Shown piece by piece: positions 20,216 to 31,324 of a stretch of DNA of 64,000 bases. How positions within the stretch are numbered: the stretch's first letter is position 1; each line of letters opens with the position of its first letter. The translations under genes and the position numbers were made by a program. The stretch comes from Medicago truncatula (Eukaryota; Streptophyta; Magnoliopsida; Fabales; Fabaceae): assembly GCF_003473485.1 (NCBI RefSeq), contig NC_053047.1:41340972-41404971 (forward strand), written 5' to 3'. A model generated the notes under the pieces. It ran no database searches. It was not told where the DNA came from and worked only from the letters and a program-made list of their open reading frames with translations.

Positions 20216-20702
20216 ACTTTGACAAATTTGTATTCTGATATGGGAAGTTGAATTTGTCAATTGGCAGATTATTGTTAGATGTTATCTGTGCCGGTGTTTC
20301 AGTTTGAAATCTGTGGTTTTTTGCTCATCAGTTTTTGTGGCAGCAGATTTGTTGGGTGGTTTGTGTGGGGTTCAAGTCTTGAATTATTAATCTCAGATTA
20401 GTCTCAGTATCTCTTGGATTGGCGTGTTAGGATTGCTGAATCTTCATCTGTTTTGAGTTGGCTTTATGAGTTGTAATTGGTGTCCTTATTTTCAGCATTT
20501 CCAGTTGTTAAAAGAGTATTTTAAGAGGTTTGTTTTTCCTTTAGGAGGATTTTTGTTCCATTTTGTTTTGGGTCTGCTATGTAGCTTTTCGCTTACTGTT
20601 AGCTACTGTTTTTTTCTGGTGTAATTTCCTGCACTTCTTGTGCATGGCTATTTAATAAAAAAATTCTTTGGCCTTAATAAAAAAAAAGACTTTGACAAAT
20701 TT
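20216..20702 (+). mobile_element. Second 5'-truncated retroposon with 14-bp target duplication
   Basis: ACTTTGACAAATTT occurs at 20216-20229 and at 20689-20702. The 459 bp between them ends in TTAATAAAAAAATTC..., GGCCTTAATAA and a terminal A-run (about 20679-20688). A long duplication plus a poly-A tail marks LINE-driven insertion. No coding domain is left. The T-rich 3' untranslated style resembles LINE 3' ends. Confidence 0.75.
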
Positions 20703-22039
20703 AAAAAAATTGGTTTTATTTAATGATGTTTACTTAACTGAATTGAAGTTTATAAAGTTGGTTGGAAGGTGCAGGGATACTAAGGTATGTGAAATTATTC
20801 TTATTTCATAATTGGAACTGTACGATGGTGCCATAGTTATTTCATAAGTCATTCTAAAGCCACTATGTATCATTCTATATATGCCAAAAAAAAAATCCGG
20901 TGTGTTGATTGTGTCTGCTTCAAGTTGTCAACGGCTCAACTCAAATCGAAGTCTTGGTAAAGAATCAATTTGGTCACTCAAATTAGACACTCAAATTAGA
21001 CCAAATTGGAAAAATAGGTTTCAGTGACAGTGACAGGTTAGCATGAATGAGCATCAGATCATGCTATTTCAACAAGAGTTTAATTACCAATATCTTTGAT
21101 TATTTCAACAATGTTATTTGTCTGTGCCCTCCCAAAAGTTAGAAAGGAGTTAAAACACTCTTTTTCTCTCTCTGTGAACTGACACTTGGAAAATGGGTGC
21201 TTTCTTATGACATGTTCCATTTTTGTTTTGTTTATGATGTCAAGAATCCTCCCAAGCAATTACCTAATTAAAGCATTTGTGTTTAAATGGAAGCTACAAA
21301 TAGTAATTTCTCAAAACCATGGCAAAATGAACTCCAAACGTGCAGCAGGGGTTGCAAAATGTGGAACCGAACACATACTATCAGGTTTAGCAAAAGCACA
21401 GTTTGCTAAAGTTTCAAAGTGTATATACCTAAATGTTTGCATTTGTCAAGGTCTTCCAATGTTGTTTACCACAATTGATATGGTGGAATTTTATGTGAAC
21501 TTCCTAGTTCCTAAGATCTATTTTCAACAAAGGTGCGCTGTATGGTTAGAAAATAGAAACATGGATTTGAATTGACTAAATCGTAAATTATCCTAACTTG
21601 ATTATGTAAATTAAAGCAAACTTTCTATGGTCATTACATAGTTTGGATTCCATTCTAAACTGTCCCACATGAACATTAGTATAGAGGAATGGACGAAGAA
21701 AAATAGTGGTGTAAGACCGGTATTTTCTACATGTAGAAAACACTATTTTTCGTACATGTTTTTGGCCATTAAAGACCGGTATTTTCTGTACCAAAAAAGA
21801 GAGTGGTTCAGCACATAGATAGTATGTAAGACTCAAAATTGAAAAGAAAAGGAGCAACATTTTGCACTCTAAAATAAAAGAGCAATTTCTTTATTTTTTG
21901 ACTACTACTACTAGCATGTGTGTTTTTGATCCTGTCTATTTTGTCTTACACTACTATTCATTTATGTTATTTTTTCTATTTCGTGATAATAGCTTAACTA
22001 TTTTTTTCAAGGCACACAAATTTGATCTATACAAATACA
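20703..22039. other. Intergenic DNA without a supported gene
   Basis: An open frame of 129 codons (21186-21575, plus) has no recognisable domain and the codon pattern of chance. An 18-bp perfect palindrome TTTTCTACATGTAGAAAA lies at 21723-21740, bracketed by two copies of AGACCGGTATTTTCT. Nothing else stands out. Confidence 0.35.
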
Positions 22040-22190
22040 ATACTATCTTACACATAAAATACAAACATGACTTCCCCATAAACTTATCTCATTTGATAAG
22101 GACATTGCGTAATTTATGCAGAGGCTGAGATCTGAACCCCGAACACCCCACTCCTCCCTGTTTAAATGTGTAAACTCTAGCCACTCATTA
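22040..22190 (-). mobile_element. Possible SINE-like or related retroelement tail
   Basis: On the minus strand GAGTTTACACATTTAAA is followed by GGGGTGTTCGGGGTTCAGAT, which resembles a tRNA-type B box (GGTTCGANTCC) with changes, then CTCAGCCTCTGCATAA. I have the impression that this composition is common in legume dispersed repeats. Boundaries and target duplication were not found. Confidence 0.3.
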
Positions 22191-22332
22191 TCAAATATGA
22201 CAAACTTTTTTTGACCTTCTTACTAGAAAGAAGCTACTTCTTTATAATTTGATCACTAACATGTTGTCTTTTTTGATACTATTTATTTTACCTTGTAGAT
22301 AAACTTTACGCTTCAATCACTTTCATTTCAGT

Positions 22333-22545
22333 ATCTCCTAAATTGAAGTTGTTTTATATGCATGACTGCAACCTGTTTGGTGAAATGCCTGAAACAATAG
22401 GAAATGGTTTCTTTGGATATTTCACAAAACGTTGAGTGAAAAAATTCCTAGCGGTTTGTTCATGCTGAAGAATCACAGCAGATTGTTACTTTCTAGAAAT
22501 AGTCTTTCCGGAGAGTTACGTGGTATGATTGAGTCGTTAAATTTA
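22333..22545 (+). pseudogene. LRR receptor-kinase fragment (LRR region)
   Basis: Codons SPKLKLFYMHDCNLFGEMPE and the following DNA match the LRR stretch of the third receptor kinase (around 47565-47775). Stops and frameshifts break it after about 25 codons, and a deletion has shortened it. It lies about 460 bp upstream of the first intact receptor kinase in the same orientation, so an earlier tandem copy stood here. Confidence 0.85.
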
Positions 22546-22915
22546 AATATAGTTAGGAATGTCATCATGTCAATTTGCAGTCAGGAATTTTTCCCTACGG
22601 GATGGGGAGGGACGGGGAGAAAGTCACCGGAAACTTTATTAAAATGACTTTTAAATGTGTATGTTCAAGTGCTTTATATGTTATATTTAATGGTATTATT
22701 ACGTAATTTATGTATAAGTTTTTTGTATACATGATTTTATTGTTGCCACAATAATGTTATAATTCCCCCTTCATTTCATCCATGCTTATACAATATATTT
22801 AAGGATCATGGATATATACATCCGAAAATACAGTAAGTGATGATGATGATACCTTTTACTATTAGCTGCCATTGTTCTTGTTAGAGTCAAAAAAGCATAA
22901 AGCAATCTGAAAAGT

Positions 22916-22990
22916 ATATTTAATGTCAAGAGCGTGTGGGGTTTCTGGGAACTTGTCCTCTATAAATGAAGTTGATTTGGGTTATGTGTG
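22916..22990 (+). promoter_or_regulatory. Core promoter of the first receptor kinase
   Basis: TATAAATG at 22961-22968 lies 46 bp before the ATG, giving a very short leader. The surrounding block (TTTAATGTCAAGAG.GTG, GGGTTTCT, ATGAAGTTGATTTG.GTT) recurs as an orphan at about 44637-44730, which suggests that it is the conserved promoter of this subfamily. Confidence 0.55.
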
Positions 22991-23006
22991 AACCAAAAAC
23001 AACCAA

Positions 23007-26000
23007 ATGAAAAAATCCATCATGTCAATTCTTCTCTTCATTTTCTTTTTCATCTATGCAAATTGTGAATCTCAGCTATACAATCAAGAACATGAAATCC
23101 TATTAAGCATAAAAAACCATTTCCAAAATCCATCATTCCTTAGTCATTGGACAAAATCAAACACTTCATCACATTGTTTATGGCCAGAAATCCTTTGCAC
23201 AAAGAATTCAGTCACTTCACTTTCAATGATCAATAAGAACATAACACAAACAATACCGCTTTTCCTATGTGAACTCAAAAACCTCACTTACATTGATTTT
23301 CAATACAATTATATTCCAAATGAGTTTCCAACATCCTTATATAATTGTTCCAAGATTGAACATCTTGATCTTTCAGATAACTTCTTTGTCGGTAACATTC
23401 CGAATGATATCGATCGGTTGGCCAGTCTGCAGTTCCTTAGCCTTGGAGCAAACAACTTTTCAGGTGATATTCCAATGAGTATTGGTAAGTTGAGGAATTT
23501 GAAAAGTCTTCGACTTTATGAATGTCTTTTCAATGGTAGTATTGCTAATGAAATTGGTGATTTGTTAAATCTCGAAACACTGTCAATGTTCTCAAATAGT
23601 ATGCTACCTAGGACAAAGTTGCCATCTAGTTTTACTAAGTTGAAGAATTTAAGGATGTTTCATATGTATGACTCCAACTTGTTTGGTGAGATTCCTGTAA
23701 CAATTGGTGAAATGATGGCTTTGGAGTATTTGGATTTATCAGGAAATTTTTTGAGTGGAAAAATTCCAAATGGTTTGTTCATGCTAAAGAATTTGAGCAT
23801 AGTGTACCTTTACAGAAATAGTCTCTTTGGAGAGATACCAAGTTTGGTTGAAGCATTGAATTTGACAGAAATTGATCTTTCAGAGAATAATCTTGCAGGG
23901 AAAATACCAAATGATTTTGGAAAGCTCCAAAGTTTAACATGGTTGTATTTGTACATGAACAATTTGTCAGGGGAGATTCCCCATGGTATAGGAAATCTTA
24001 AATCTTTAAAAGGTTTCTATGCTTTTATAAACAAGTTTTCAGGTACACTTCCTTCTGATTTTGGTCTTCACTCAAAGCTTGAATATTTTCGAATTGAAGT
24101 CAACAATTTTAAGGGAAAGTTACCAGAGAACTTCTGTTATCATGGTAACTTACAAGTTTTCACTGCATATGAAAATCATTTAAGTGGTGAGTTGCCAAAA
24201 TCAATTGGAAATTGTAGTAACTTGCTTGTGCTGGAAATTTACAAGAATGAATTTTCTGGTAAAATTCCTAGTGGACTTTGGAATATGAATTTGGTGATTT
24301 TCATGATAAGTCATAATAAGTTCAATGGTGAAATTCCTCAAAATTTGTCTTCAAGTATTTCAGTTTTTGATATAAGTTACAATCAATTTTATGGTGGAAT
24401 TCCAATTGGAGTATCTTCTTGGACTAGTGTGGTTGAGTTTATAGCAAGCAAGAATTATCTTAATGGAAGTATTCCTCAAGAGTTAACAACTCTTCCTAAT
24501 CTTGAAAGATTGTTGCTTGATCAAAACCAGCTAAAAGGGTCACTTCCATCAGATGTAATATCATGGAAATCCTTGGCGACTTTGAATTTGAGCCAAAATC
24601 AACTTAATGGACAAATTCCAATTTCAATTGGTCATTTACCTTCCCTTAGCGTTCTTGATTTATCAGAAAATCAATTCTCAGGCGAAATACCTCCGATACT
24701 CACACATCTCAGAAATCTCAATCTCAATCTATCATCCAATCATTTAACAGGAAGAGTTCCAACTGAATTTGAAAATTCAGCTTATGATAGAAGCTTTTTG
24801 AACAATTCAGATTTATGTGTTGATACACAAGCATTGAACCTCACCCATTGCAAGTCTGGCCTTAAAAAACATTGGTTTCTTGGTTTGATTATTAGCCTAA
24901 TTGTGGTGACTTTGTTGTTCGTTTTGTTGGCATTGTTCAAGATCATCAAACGTTACAGAAAAAGAGAACCAACATTGGAAAATTCATGGGAGCTCATTTC
25001 ATTTCAAAGGCTGAGTTTCACAGAGTCAACCATAGTTTCCTCAATGACAGAACAGAATATCATTGGAAGTGGTGGATTTGGAACGGTATACCGCGTTCCA
25101 GTCGACGGTTTAACCTATGTTGCTGTGAAAAAAATCAAGAGTAACAAAAATTCAAGGCAACAGCTCGAAGCTTCGTTTCGGGCGGAAGTTAAAATATTGA
25201 GCAATATTCGACATCGAAACATTGTGAAGTTGTTATGTTGTATCTCTAATGAGGATTCTATGATGCTTGTATATGAGTATTTGGAACACAGTAGCCTAGA
25301 CAAGTGGCTGCACAACAAAAATGAGTCATTAGCTATGTTGGATTCGGCGCAACATGTCGTCCTCGATTGGCCAAAGCGATTGCGAATAGCTACTGGTATT
25401 GCTCATGGTTTGTGCTACATGCACCATGATTGCTCGCCTCCAATAATTCATCGCGATATAAAAACAAGCAACATACTTTTGGATTCTGAATTCAATGCAA
25501 AAGTTGCTGATTTTGGCTTTGCTAGATTCTTAACGAAGCCAGGACAGTTTAACACCATGTCAGCTTTGGTTGGATCGTTTGGTTATATGGCTCCAGGTAA
25601 AATGAACGAACGATTCTTCTGTGTTTTTCTTACCAACAAATATATTCCTTATTTAACATTCTATGCATGATATTTTCCATTAGAAAGATTAGTTTGTTAC
25701 AGACAAGCAAAACTAAGTCGTAACAAACGGATGAAAACTTTTGTAACATTTGATGATAAAAAGAAATTGTCTAAATATGATCTAAATGTGTTCACAAAAT
25801 TGTTAACAACGATTGTTCTTAAAGAAAGCTGAAACAAACAGGCCATAACTTTGATCTAATTGTGTTTTGCAATGCATGAAATGCAGAATATGTTCAAACA
25901 ACTAGAGTCAATGAAAAGATTGATGTCTTCAGCTTTGGTGTTATCCTATTGGAACTTACAACTGGTAAAAAAGCTACTCGTGGTGACGAGTATTCATCTC

Positions 26001-26257
26001 TTGCACAATGGGCTTGGCGCCATATTCAAGCAGAAAGCAATATAATAGAGTTGCTTGACAATGAAGTAATGGAACAAAGTTGTTTGGATGAAATGTGCTG
26101 TATTTTCAAACTTGGGATAATGTGTACTGCTACACGTCCTTCTAGTAGACCTTCCATGAAGAAGGTGTTACACACATTGCTTAGAAGTGAAGTAGGGATT
26201 GTGTTCGGACAGAGGAATGATATTGCCGGGGAATATGACATTGTTCCATTTCATTAA
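23007..26257 (+). CDS. LRR receptor-like kinase 1, HAESA-LIKE 3 related (LRR-XI), intact
   Basis: Two exons, 23007-25596 and 25887-26257, joined at a GT-AG intron in the APE motif, encode 986 residues. The order is: signal peptide (about 1-21), LRR N-cap, about 20 leucine-rich repeats to about residue 590, transmembrane helix at 622-645 (WFLGLIISLIVVTLLFVLLA), then a Ser/Thr kinase. The kinase has GSGGFGTVYRV at about 686, VAVKKI, HRDIKTSN at about 814 and DFG, with APE across the splice. All catalytic residues are present, so it should be active. Sequence layout (SWKSL.TLNLSQNQL, SFLNNS.LC, CCISN.D.MLVYEYL) is closest to Arabidopsis At5g25930 (HSL3), a plasma-membrane receptor for CTNIP/SCREW peptides. 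Ligand identity here is inference. The ATG is the first after the TATA box. Confidence 0.93.
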
Positions 26258-26369
26258 ATTTCAAAATTGGAGATATGGTTGGGATGTTGTTGATAGCGAG
26301 TAACAAATTGGTCGAACTCCTCCAATGTATCTGTCACATTTGTTTGCCTATCTCGAGTGAACATTGAAA

Positions 26370-26800
26370 ATATAGTATTAGAGTGAGTGTTGGCACTACT
26401 CGTTTTTTTAATTTCTTACTTGTATCCCAAGCATCCCGTATGCTACATTGTTGTAGTGTTTAATAAAATCTAATTTATGATAGAATCATCATGCAGTTAA
26501 GTAAAAAGAAAAATTATCAACATGAAACTCACAAATTTTAGTCAAGAGAATATATTATATATAATTCAAGAAAGAAATACGATTGACACATTGTTCAAAA
26601 CACACAAACACTATAGTTTAAATATATGTCGCCAATTCGATTTCACAGAACTGACATGATCTAGATTCTAGAGTGTGTCAGCATTATTCTTCTGAATCAA
26701 GTTAAACATAAGTGCTAGAGAAATATAAGTTGGGTTGTTCCATCGACGAAGATCCTTCTAAATCAAGTTTCTTCCAGCCGAAAACCAGCAAGGATCATCA
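26370..26800 (+). repeat. Receptor-kinase 3' flank, duplicated at 31325-31760
   Basis: Shared words include TAGAATCATCATGCAGT, AGTAAAAAGAAAAATTATCAA, AGTGTGTCAGCATTATTC and AGCCGAAAACCA, in the same order and orientation as 31325-31760. It is non-coding and marks one end of a duplicated unit that includes the receptor kinase. Confidence 0.85.
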
Positions 26801-27150
26801 AAGCCAACACAACCATGCAATAGGATCAAAAGTGATACGCTGAGTGAACTCATCTTTTTGAGAAAGTGAATAACAAGCTCAGTTTCAAACATTTGGCCAA
26901 CACAACCATGCAACTCCATAAATTTCAACTCAATGTGAGAAAATCATGAATGTTGTTTTATTTTCCTTCTTTGATTGGGAAACAGACAAGACACATGCAA
27001 TCTGAAACACCAATTATTCAAATAATAATTATTCATGGTCATGAATTTAAATAATCATCTGTGATAAATGTTGCAATGAATAGACAGAAAGATAAGAGTT
27101 AACAACAGTTAGAGCATAATGAAAGAAATACAACAGAATGTGTCTTTGAA

Positions 27151-27436
27151 TTAGGCCCTCTTTGGATAAAAAACTTATCTTGCAGCTAATAGCATAAACG
27201 TTTATCATATACTAATGAATAAGATATTTTTATAACACAAGATAAAACAAACTCAAACTGTTTTAGTATAATCAATAAACTGTTTTCATAAGCTATCCTG
27301 AAATGCTTATGGAAATAAGTTGAAAACAACTTGTGAACATGTCATAAGCTATTTTCATAAATTCTCTCAAACAATGTCACAAGTGCTAATGTCAGTAAAT
27401 AAACTCAAATAAATAAGTCAACCAAACAGGCCCTTA
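27151..27436. mobile_element. Tourist-like (PIF/Harbinger) MITE
   Basis: The element at 27154-27433 has termini GGCCCTCTTTGGAT and (reverse-complemented) GGGCCTGTTTGGTT, and TTA flanks both ends. A TTA duplication with GGCC..TTTGG termini fits PIF/Harbinger-derived Tourist MITEs. Partial relatives appear at about 30100-30200 and, reversed or diverged, at about 50655-50925. Confidence 0.7.
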
Positions 27437-27469
27437 GAGGTAGATAGAGCACTAATTCAAAAGAGGCAA

Positions 27470-27830
27470 CTCACCCTCAAACACAGATTTTAAAGACGGC
27501 CATAAGTTCATAAACATGTTCAAAACCCAAAAGTAGTCATCATTTTCATCTTGTGGTCCAAGGAAAAACAAGTCCATTTCAGTGAGATGTTGTAACTGGC
27601 AAATTGCTGCTGGTAAACGGAAAACCTGCATTAAGACGCGATGAACAAATTAAACCAGACATGATGTGGAATGAATGAGGTTTTACTTACTTGTGACAGA
27701 AGCAAGAACAAACTTAGACTCTGAAGCTGAGAGAGAGAAGCCTTGAGAGTATTCACAAGAGAAAAGGAAGCGAATGTGAAAAATACGCTGAATAAATAAA
27801 TAAATATCTCTGTTAAAATTTTCATGCGAG
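27470..27830 (-). pseudogene. F-box/LRR (FBD-like) protein relic 1
   Basis: On the minus strand a piece reading FTFASFSLVNTLKASLSQLQ is followed, after a gap and a CAG acceptor-like site at 27628, by VFRLPAAICQLQHLTEMDLF. The alternating Leu pattern is that of the LRR part of plant F-box/LRR proteins, and the first piece is paralogous to 30230-30330. No F-box and no full frame exist, so it is a remnant. Confidence 0.5.
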
Positions 27831-28268
27831 GTTACCCGAGTTCACTACAAGTCCCCTACCAAATAAACTTGGTTTTGTTTCTGAATTTACAAAATTCAAG
27901 TTTACAACCGAGTCAACTAAAAATTGATAACTAGACTCATGAAATAGTACGATTCCACGTGTTAACTCACAATTTTAACAACTTTGTCACATAGAGCGAC
28001 GGTAAAGAATTAAAAGCTTTCACAATACAAAGAGCGACTAACCTTAGAACACAGACAACAGGAGCAAGAGATCGATGATGACTTGCTCTAGGGTTCGCTA
28101 TTTTATCTTCTTTTTTTAAATAAAAAAAAGAGGGATTTTGTTTATCAAATATCTTTTTTATTTTTAAGTAACTACTTCGTTAGAAAAACATTAGATGATT
28201 GATACAAGTTAGTGGCAAAATATTATGACAATGGAAAATTTAGATTAATAAAGCACTTCTACACTCAA

Positions 28269-29588
28269 TCATAACTTGGTGCAATCAATAGGCTTAAAAG
28301 AGATAATATTTTTTTGTAGGTCATAACCAACTAACAAGTTATGTTGTGCCAAGTTCCCGAATATTGAAGGACCTTGAGACGGTAGGAATGAAAAGCACAT
28401 AATCCCCTCTTCAATCGGAAAAAATGTGCTATTAGAATCTAGCTTAACATCTGCACCACTAAAATGTGCAGTAATGACAGGAAAATTTGATTGTTTTCCA
28501 GTGGTATTATAGCAAAGGCTTAATCGATGATCAGGAGGCTCGGCACGTGTGTTTAACATCTTTGCCACATATGATTCCAACTTAGAGTGAAAAAGAGGTG
28601 GCAACATAGTAAGCGGTGTGCCCGAGTCAATTAAAATGTTCTGCTTAGAAACATTTGTTTCTTCTCCATATTCTATTCTATTGTTTCCCACACTAAATGC
28701 TTCCAATGTTAGGAAATAATAGTCTTCTCGACCGATGACTTTGACCATAGGAGATGAAACAATCATTTCACCCGAAACAACAGCAGCATCTCCGAATTTA
28801 AGTTTGCTTGAGGAGTTCGACCGACTAGAATCACTATGAAAAGGAATCAAGCAGTAAGAGAATTTACTACCAATTGAAGAGCCTAATTGTTTTACAAGCG
28901 ACATTTGTCCACTTCCCATGCCAACTATACTAGAGCTTTGATCGTTATCCGACAACATGTTGACGTGTCCACATCCTATCACAGTTTTAGGAAACAATAC
29001 ACTAGAGCCGGAGGTGGAATCTAATGTTAGAGTCTCCGTACTAAGATCTCCGTGTGACTTTGCATCACCACCATATGTAACCGAATATTCACAAGCATCT
29101 TCGTCGTGGTTACAAGAGGTATCTACTTCAGGTGTATCTTTACATGCACTAGAAGAGCAGCTAATATTTTTGTAACTTGAAGATTTTGAAGGATTAAATA
29201 TAGGAGAGGTTTGATTGAAACAGGTATGACAAGGCTGACATTGGAGCCATATTAAGTTACTACCTGTATCCATAAAACCATACGCCTTAAAGGGTGGCGT
29301 ACCAACCAAGTAACTAATGAGATACTCACTTGAATCTGGGATTAAAGTTGATACAGGTTGATTTGTATTGTGTGAGAATTGTTTGGAGAAGTGATTAACA
29401 CGATTAATTGAACGACTCACAACATTATAAGTTCTTCGGAATTTAGTTTCTATGGGATGGTAGATGGGTGATTTTGAGGAGTCACGATGAATGAGTTCAA
29501 CACTGAAACCATTGTTCAAAGCATGAGAAAGATATACGAAACAAGAAAGATGAAAGAAAATACGCATAAAAAATGAAAAGTGAGACAT
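28269..29588 (-). CDS. CDR1-like secreted aspartic protease
   Basis: This intronless gene encodes 439 residues. It has an N-terminal signal peptide (about 1-24) and a propeptide (NGFSVELIHRDSSKSPIYHP, typical of the CDR1/nepenthesin-like A1 family). The first catalytic motif DTGS is at 107-110 in FMDTGSNLIWLQCQPC, the plant-specific Cys-rich insertion at about 115-170, the flap TYGG at 171-174 and the second catalytic motif DSGT at 321-324. The C-terminal FGNLAQHNLLVGYDL block is intact and no residue needed for catalysis is missing. Arabidopsis CDR1 acts in the apoplast in disease resistance; the role here is inferred from family membership. A broken paralogue lies at 32665-33579 on the other strand. 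Confidence 0.93.
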   Translation of the reverse strand: MSHFSFFMRIFFHLSCFVYLSHALNNGFSVELIHRDSSKSPIYHPIETKFRRTYNVVSRSINRVNHFSKQFSHNTNQPVSTLIPDSSEYLISYLVGTPPFKAYGFMDTGSNLIWLQCQPCHTCFNQTSPIFNPSKSSSYKNISCSSSACKDTPEVDTSCNHDEDACEYSVTYGGDAKSHGDLSTETLTLDSTSGSSVLFPKTVIGCGHVNMLSDNDQSSSIVGMGSGQMSLVKQLGSSIGSKFSYCLIPFHSDSSRSNSSSKLKFGDAAVVSGEMIVSSPMVKVIGREDYYFLTLEAFSVGNNRIEYGEETNVSKQNILIDSGTPLTMLPPLFHSKLESYVAKMLNTRAEPPDHRLSLCYNTTGKQSNFPVITAHFSGADVKLDSNSTFFPIEEGIMCFSFLPSQGPSIFGNLAQHNLLVGYDLQKNIISFKPIDCTKL

Positions 29589-29989
29589 TATTTCTAGAGA
29601 TTTGAGAAAGAATTTGCTGCAACAAGTTATGTTCTTTAGAGGTTTTTAAAGACTCATGGTGAGCCAAATTTTCAACATCATAACTATTAATGATTTTAAT
29701 AACTTTTTATTACCAATAATGTCACTAATATATTTTTTGACCAAATATTAATATTATTACTCTTTAATATTTGTAGCATAAATTCACATCTTTTAAATCA
29801 CAGAGTTATGCAAAGCATTCCCTACATACAATTATAGCATTTGCTCTTTTTGTTTTAAAAAGGCAAGAAAATTGTAGGAGTTTCATCACATTATGCTAAT
29901 TCCCTAAATAGATAAATGACATGGTTATAGTATTATTTAACATCAAGTATGTCCCATTATGCAAAACCAAGAAAATTGTAGGAGTTCCA

Positions 29990-30210
29990 TCACATTACAC
30001 AAAACTGTGATAAATGTTGCTATGAAAATGACAGAAAGACAAGAGTTAATAGCAGTTAGAGCATGATGAAAGAAATAGAACTGATTGTGACTTTGAATTA
30101 AACCCTCTTTGGATAAATAACTTATTTTGCAGCTTATAGCATAAACACTTATCATATAAGCACAAAAGCTAATAAACTCAAACTGTTTTAGTATAATACA
30201 AATTCTGTAT
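29990..30210 (+). repeat. Copy of the 27045-27300 segment, with partial MITE
   Basis: TGTGATAAATGTTGC, AGAGTTAA.A.CAGTTAGAGCAT, GATGAAAGAAAT and CCCTCTTTGGATAAA occur in the same order as in 27045-27180. The MITE is only partly present. This duplicate precedes the second F-box relic just as the first copy precedes the first relic. Confidence 0.75.
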
Positions 30211-30224
30211 TTGAAACTGGACAT

Positions 30225-30765
30225 CATGTGGAATGAATGAGGTTTTATTTGTGACGGAGACACGAAAAATAAGCTTAGATTCTGAAGCTGAGGCAGAGAA
30301 GCCAAGAGAGCAAAGGCACGTGGAATTTCTAACTCTTCAAACTCCATGGAGTTAAGCAAAACTTTGATAACTTGGGCGAATCGATAGATGAAATAGAAAG
30401 AATGTTTTCACAGTAGACGAAGGACGGAAGGTCTGAGGCCGTGATACCAATCTTCGTTGGAAGGCGAGAAGTAATTAGCTTGAGACTACGCAATGTGGAA
30501 CTAACCATATGAATCATGTGGTGGAATATACAATCTATGAAGATAAGGTTTCCAAGATTGAAGCATTTATAAAACAGACATAACAAGACATCCTTCTCTA
30601 CTTTGAATTCCTCTATCACAAGCGTCTTAAGATGCTTAAATCCAGAAAAGTTGGCATGTGGCAATCGAAAACAGTTTATGTAAGGAAATGTGTAAGTTTC
30701 AAGGTTAGGCATTCCATTCCATAAGGTACATTTGAGAAGAAGAGGTGAATGTGTTCAGCACCCTT
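30225..30765 (-). pseudogene. F-box/LRR protein relic 2
   Basis: A minus-strand frame (30712 to 30329) reads NLETYTFPYINCFRLPHANF, then FSGFKHLKTLVIEEFKVEKD, and ends out of phase with a second piece (LLNSMEFEELEIPRAFALLA and onwards). The spaced Leu, Ile and Val and the LKTLVIEEF...C block match the LRR region of legume F-box/FBD proteins. The F-box, the start and the C-terminus are missing and one frameshift is evident near 30350. It is probably dead. Confidence 0.6.
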
Positions 30766-30773
30766 GACAATTG

Positions 30774-30826
30774 CCATATAGAAGAGTTGCTTGACAATGA
30801 AGTAATGGAACCAAGTTACTTTGATG
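30774..30826 (+). pseudogene. Receptor-kinase exon-2 fragment
   Basis: About 53 bp (ATAGAAGAGTTGCTTGACAA, then GAAGTAATGGAACCAAGTTA) matches the kinase exon 2 of the intact genes (51150-51200). It is the only coding remnant of a plus-strand receptor-kinase copy, whose 3' flank survives at 31325-31760. Confidence 0.85.
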
Positions 30827-30959
30827 TTGACGAAACCACAACGCAACCATGATTAAATTGCATCAACTGCATTTGACGGTGATTCTCCGCTATATCAGTG
30901 ATTGCAATGCGACTGCAACACTCTGAGTGTAGGAAAGTAATTTGTGCAAGCAGTAGGAA

Positions 30960-31010
30960 AGCCCACATCGGCTAGTTTAGAAATCAAAGTATGCTGCTTG
31001 TGCTATAAAA
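30960..31010 (+). promoter_or_regulatory. snRNA promoter: upstream sequence element and TATA box
   Basis: AGCCCACATCG at 30960-30970 matches the plant snRNA upstream sequence element RTCCCACATCG with one change. TATAAAA at 31004-31010 lies 33 bp after it. That spacing is the one used by RNA polymerase II snRNA genes in plants; polymerase III snRNA genes have about one helical turn less. It sits just upstream of the U5 sequence. Confidence 0.85.
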
Positions 31011-31033
31011 TGAAAGAACTCCTTCTATGGCAA

Positions 31034-31160
31034 ACCACGGAACCGTGTGATAAGCACATAGCGAACTATTCTTTCGCCTTTTACTAAAGAATACCGTGTG
31101 TTTGTCACTAAAAGCGGTATACGCTTATTTTTGAAAGGGTTCTCGAAAAGAGAACTCTGC
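31034..31160 (+). ncRNA. U5: U5 spliceosomal snRNA
   Basis: U5 snRNA aligns the two exons in the spliceosome through its invariant loop. Here the loop TTTCGCCTTTTACTAAAG at 31072-31089 is intact and closed by the stem ATTCTTT / AAAGAAT. The single-stranded Sm site ATTTTTG lies at 31127-31133 and is followed by a terminal stem-loop (GGGTTCTC, GAAA, AGAGAACTC at about 31138-31157). Length (about 125 nt), order of elements, promoter and 3' box all fit a functional plant U5 gene. The 5' end is placed about 25-30 bp after the TATA box and is uncertain by a few bases. The gene lies between a receptor-kinase exon relic and the relic's 3' flank. Confidence 0.92.
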
Positions 31161-31173
31161 AATGATAGTTCAA
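31160..31173 (+). terminator. Plant snRNA 3' box
   Basis: CA, five bases, then AGTTCAA matches the plant snRNA 3'-end signal CA(N)3-10AGTNNAA, immediately after the U5 terminal stem-loop. Confidence 0.8.
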
Positions 31174-31324
31174 TTTTTAATTTTTAATTTTTTTTCAAGG
31201 CTTAACACAAATGATTTTCATAATGAAAAAATATAGACAACTAGTTTGTTATAGCTTTAAATTTTATCAAGTTATATTCAAACTTCAAATAGTTACTGTG
31301 TCTTAATTAAGCTAAATGCTGAAA

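Noticed and set aside
21186..21575. Plus-strand frame of 129 codons
   Set aside because: No domain, promoter, splice signal or sensible composition; treated as chance.
25597..25670. Receptor kinase 1 ending at 25670 as a truncated kinase
   Set aside because: A GT donor at 25597 and AG acceptor at 25886 join the frame to subdomains VIII-XI, as in the paralogues.
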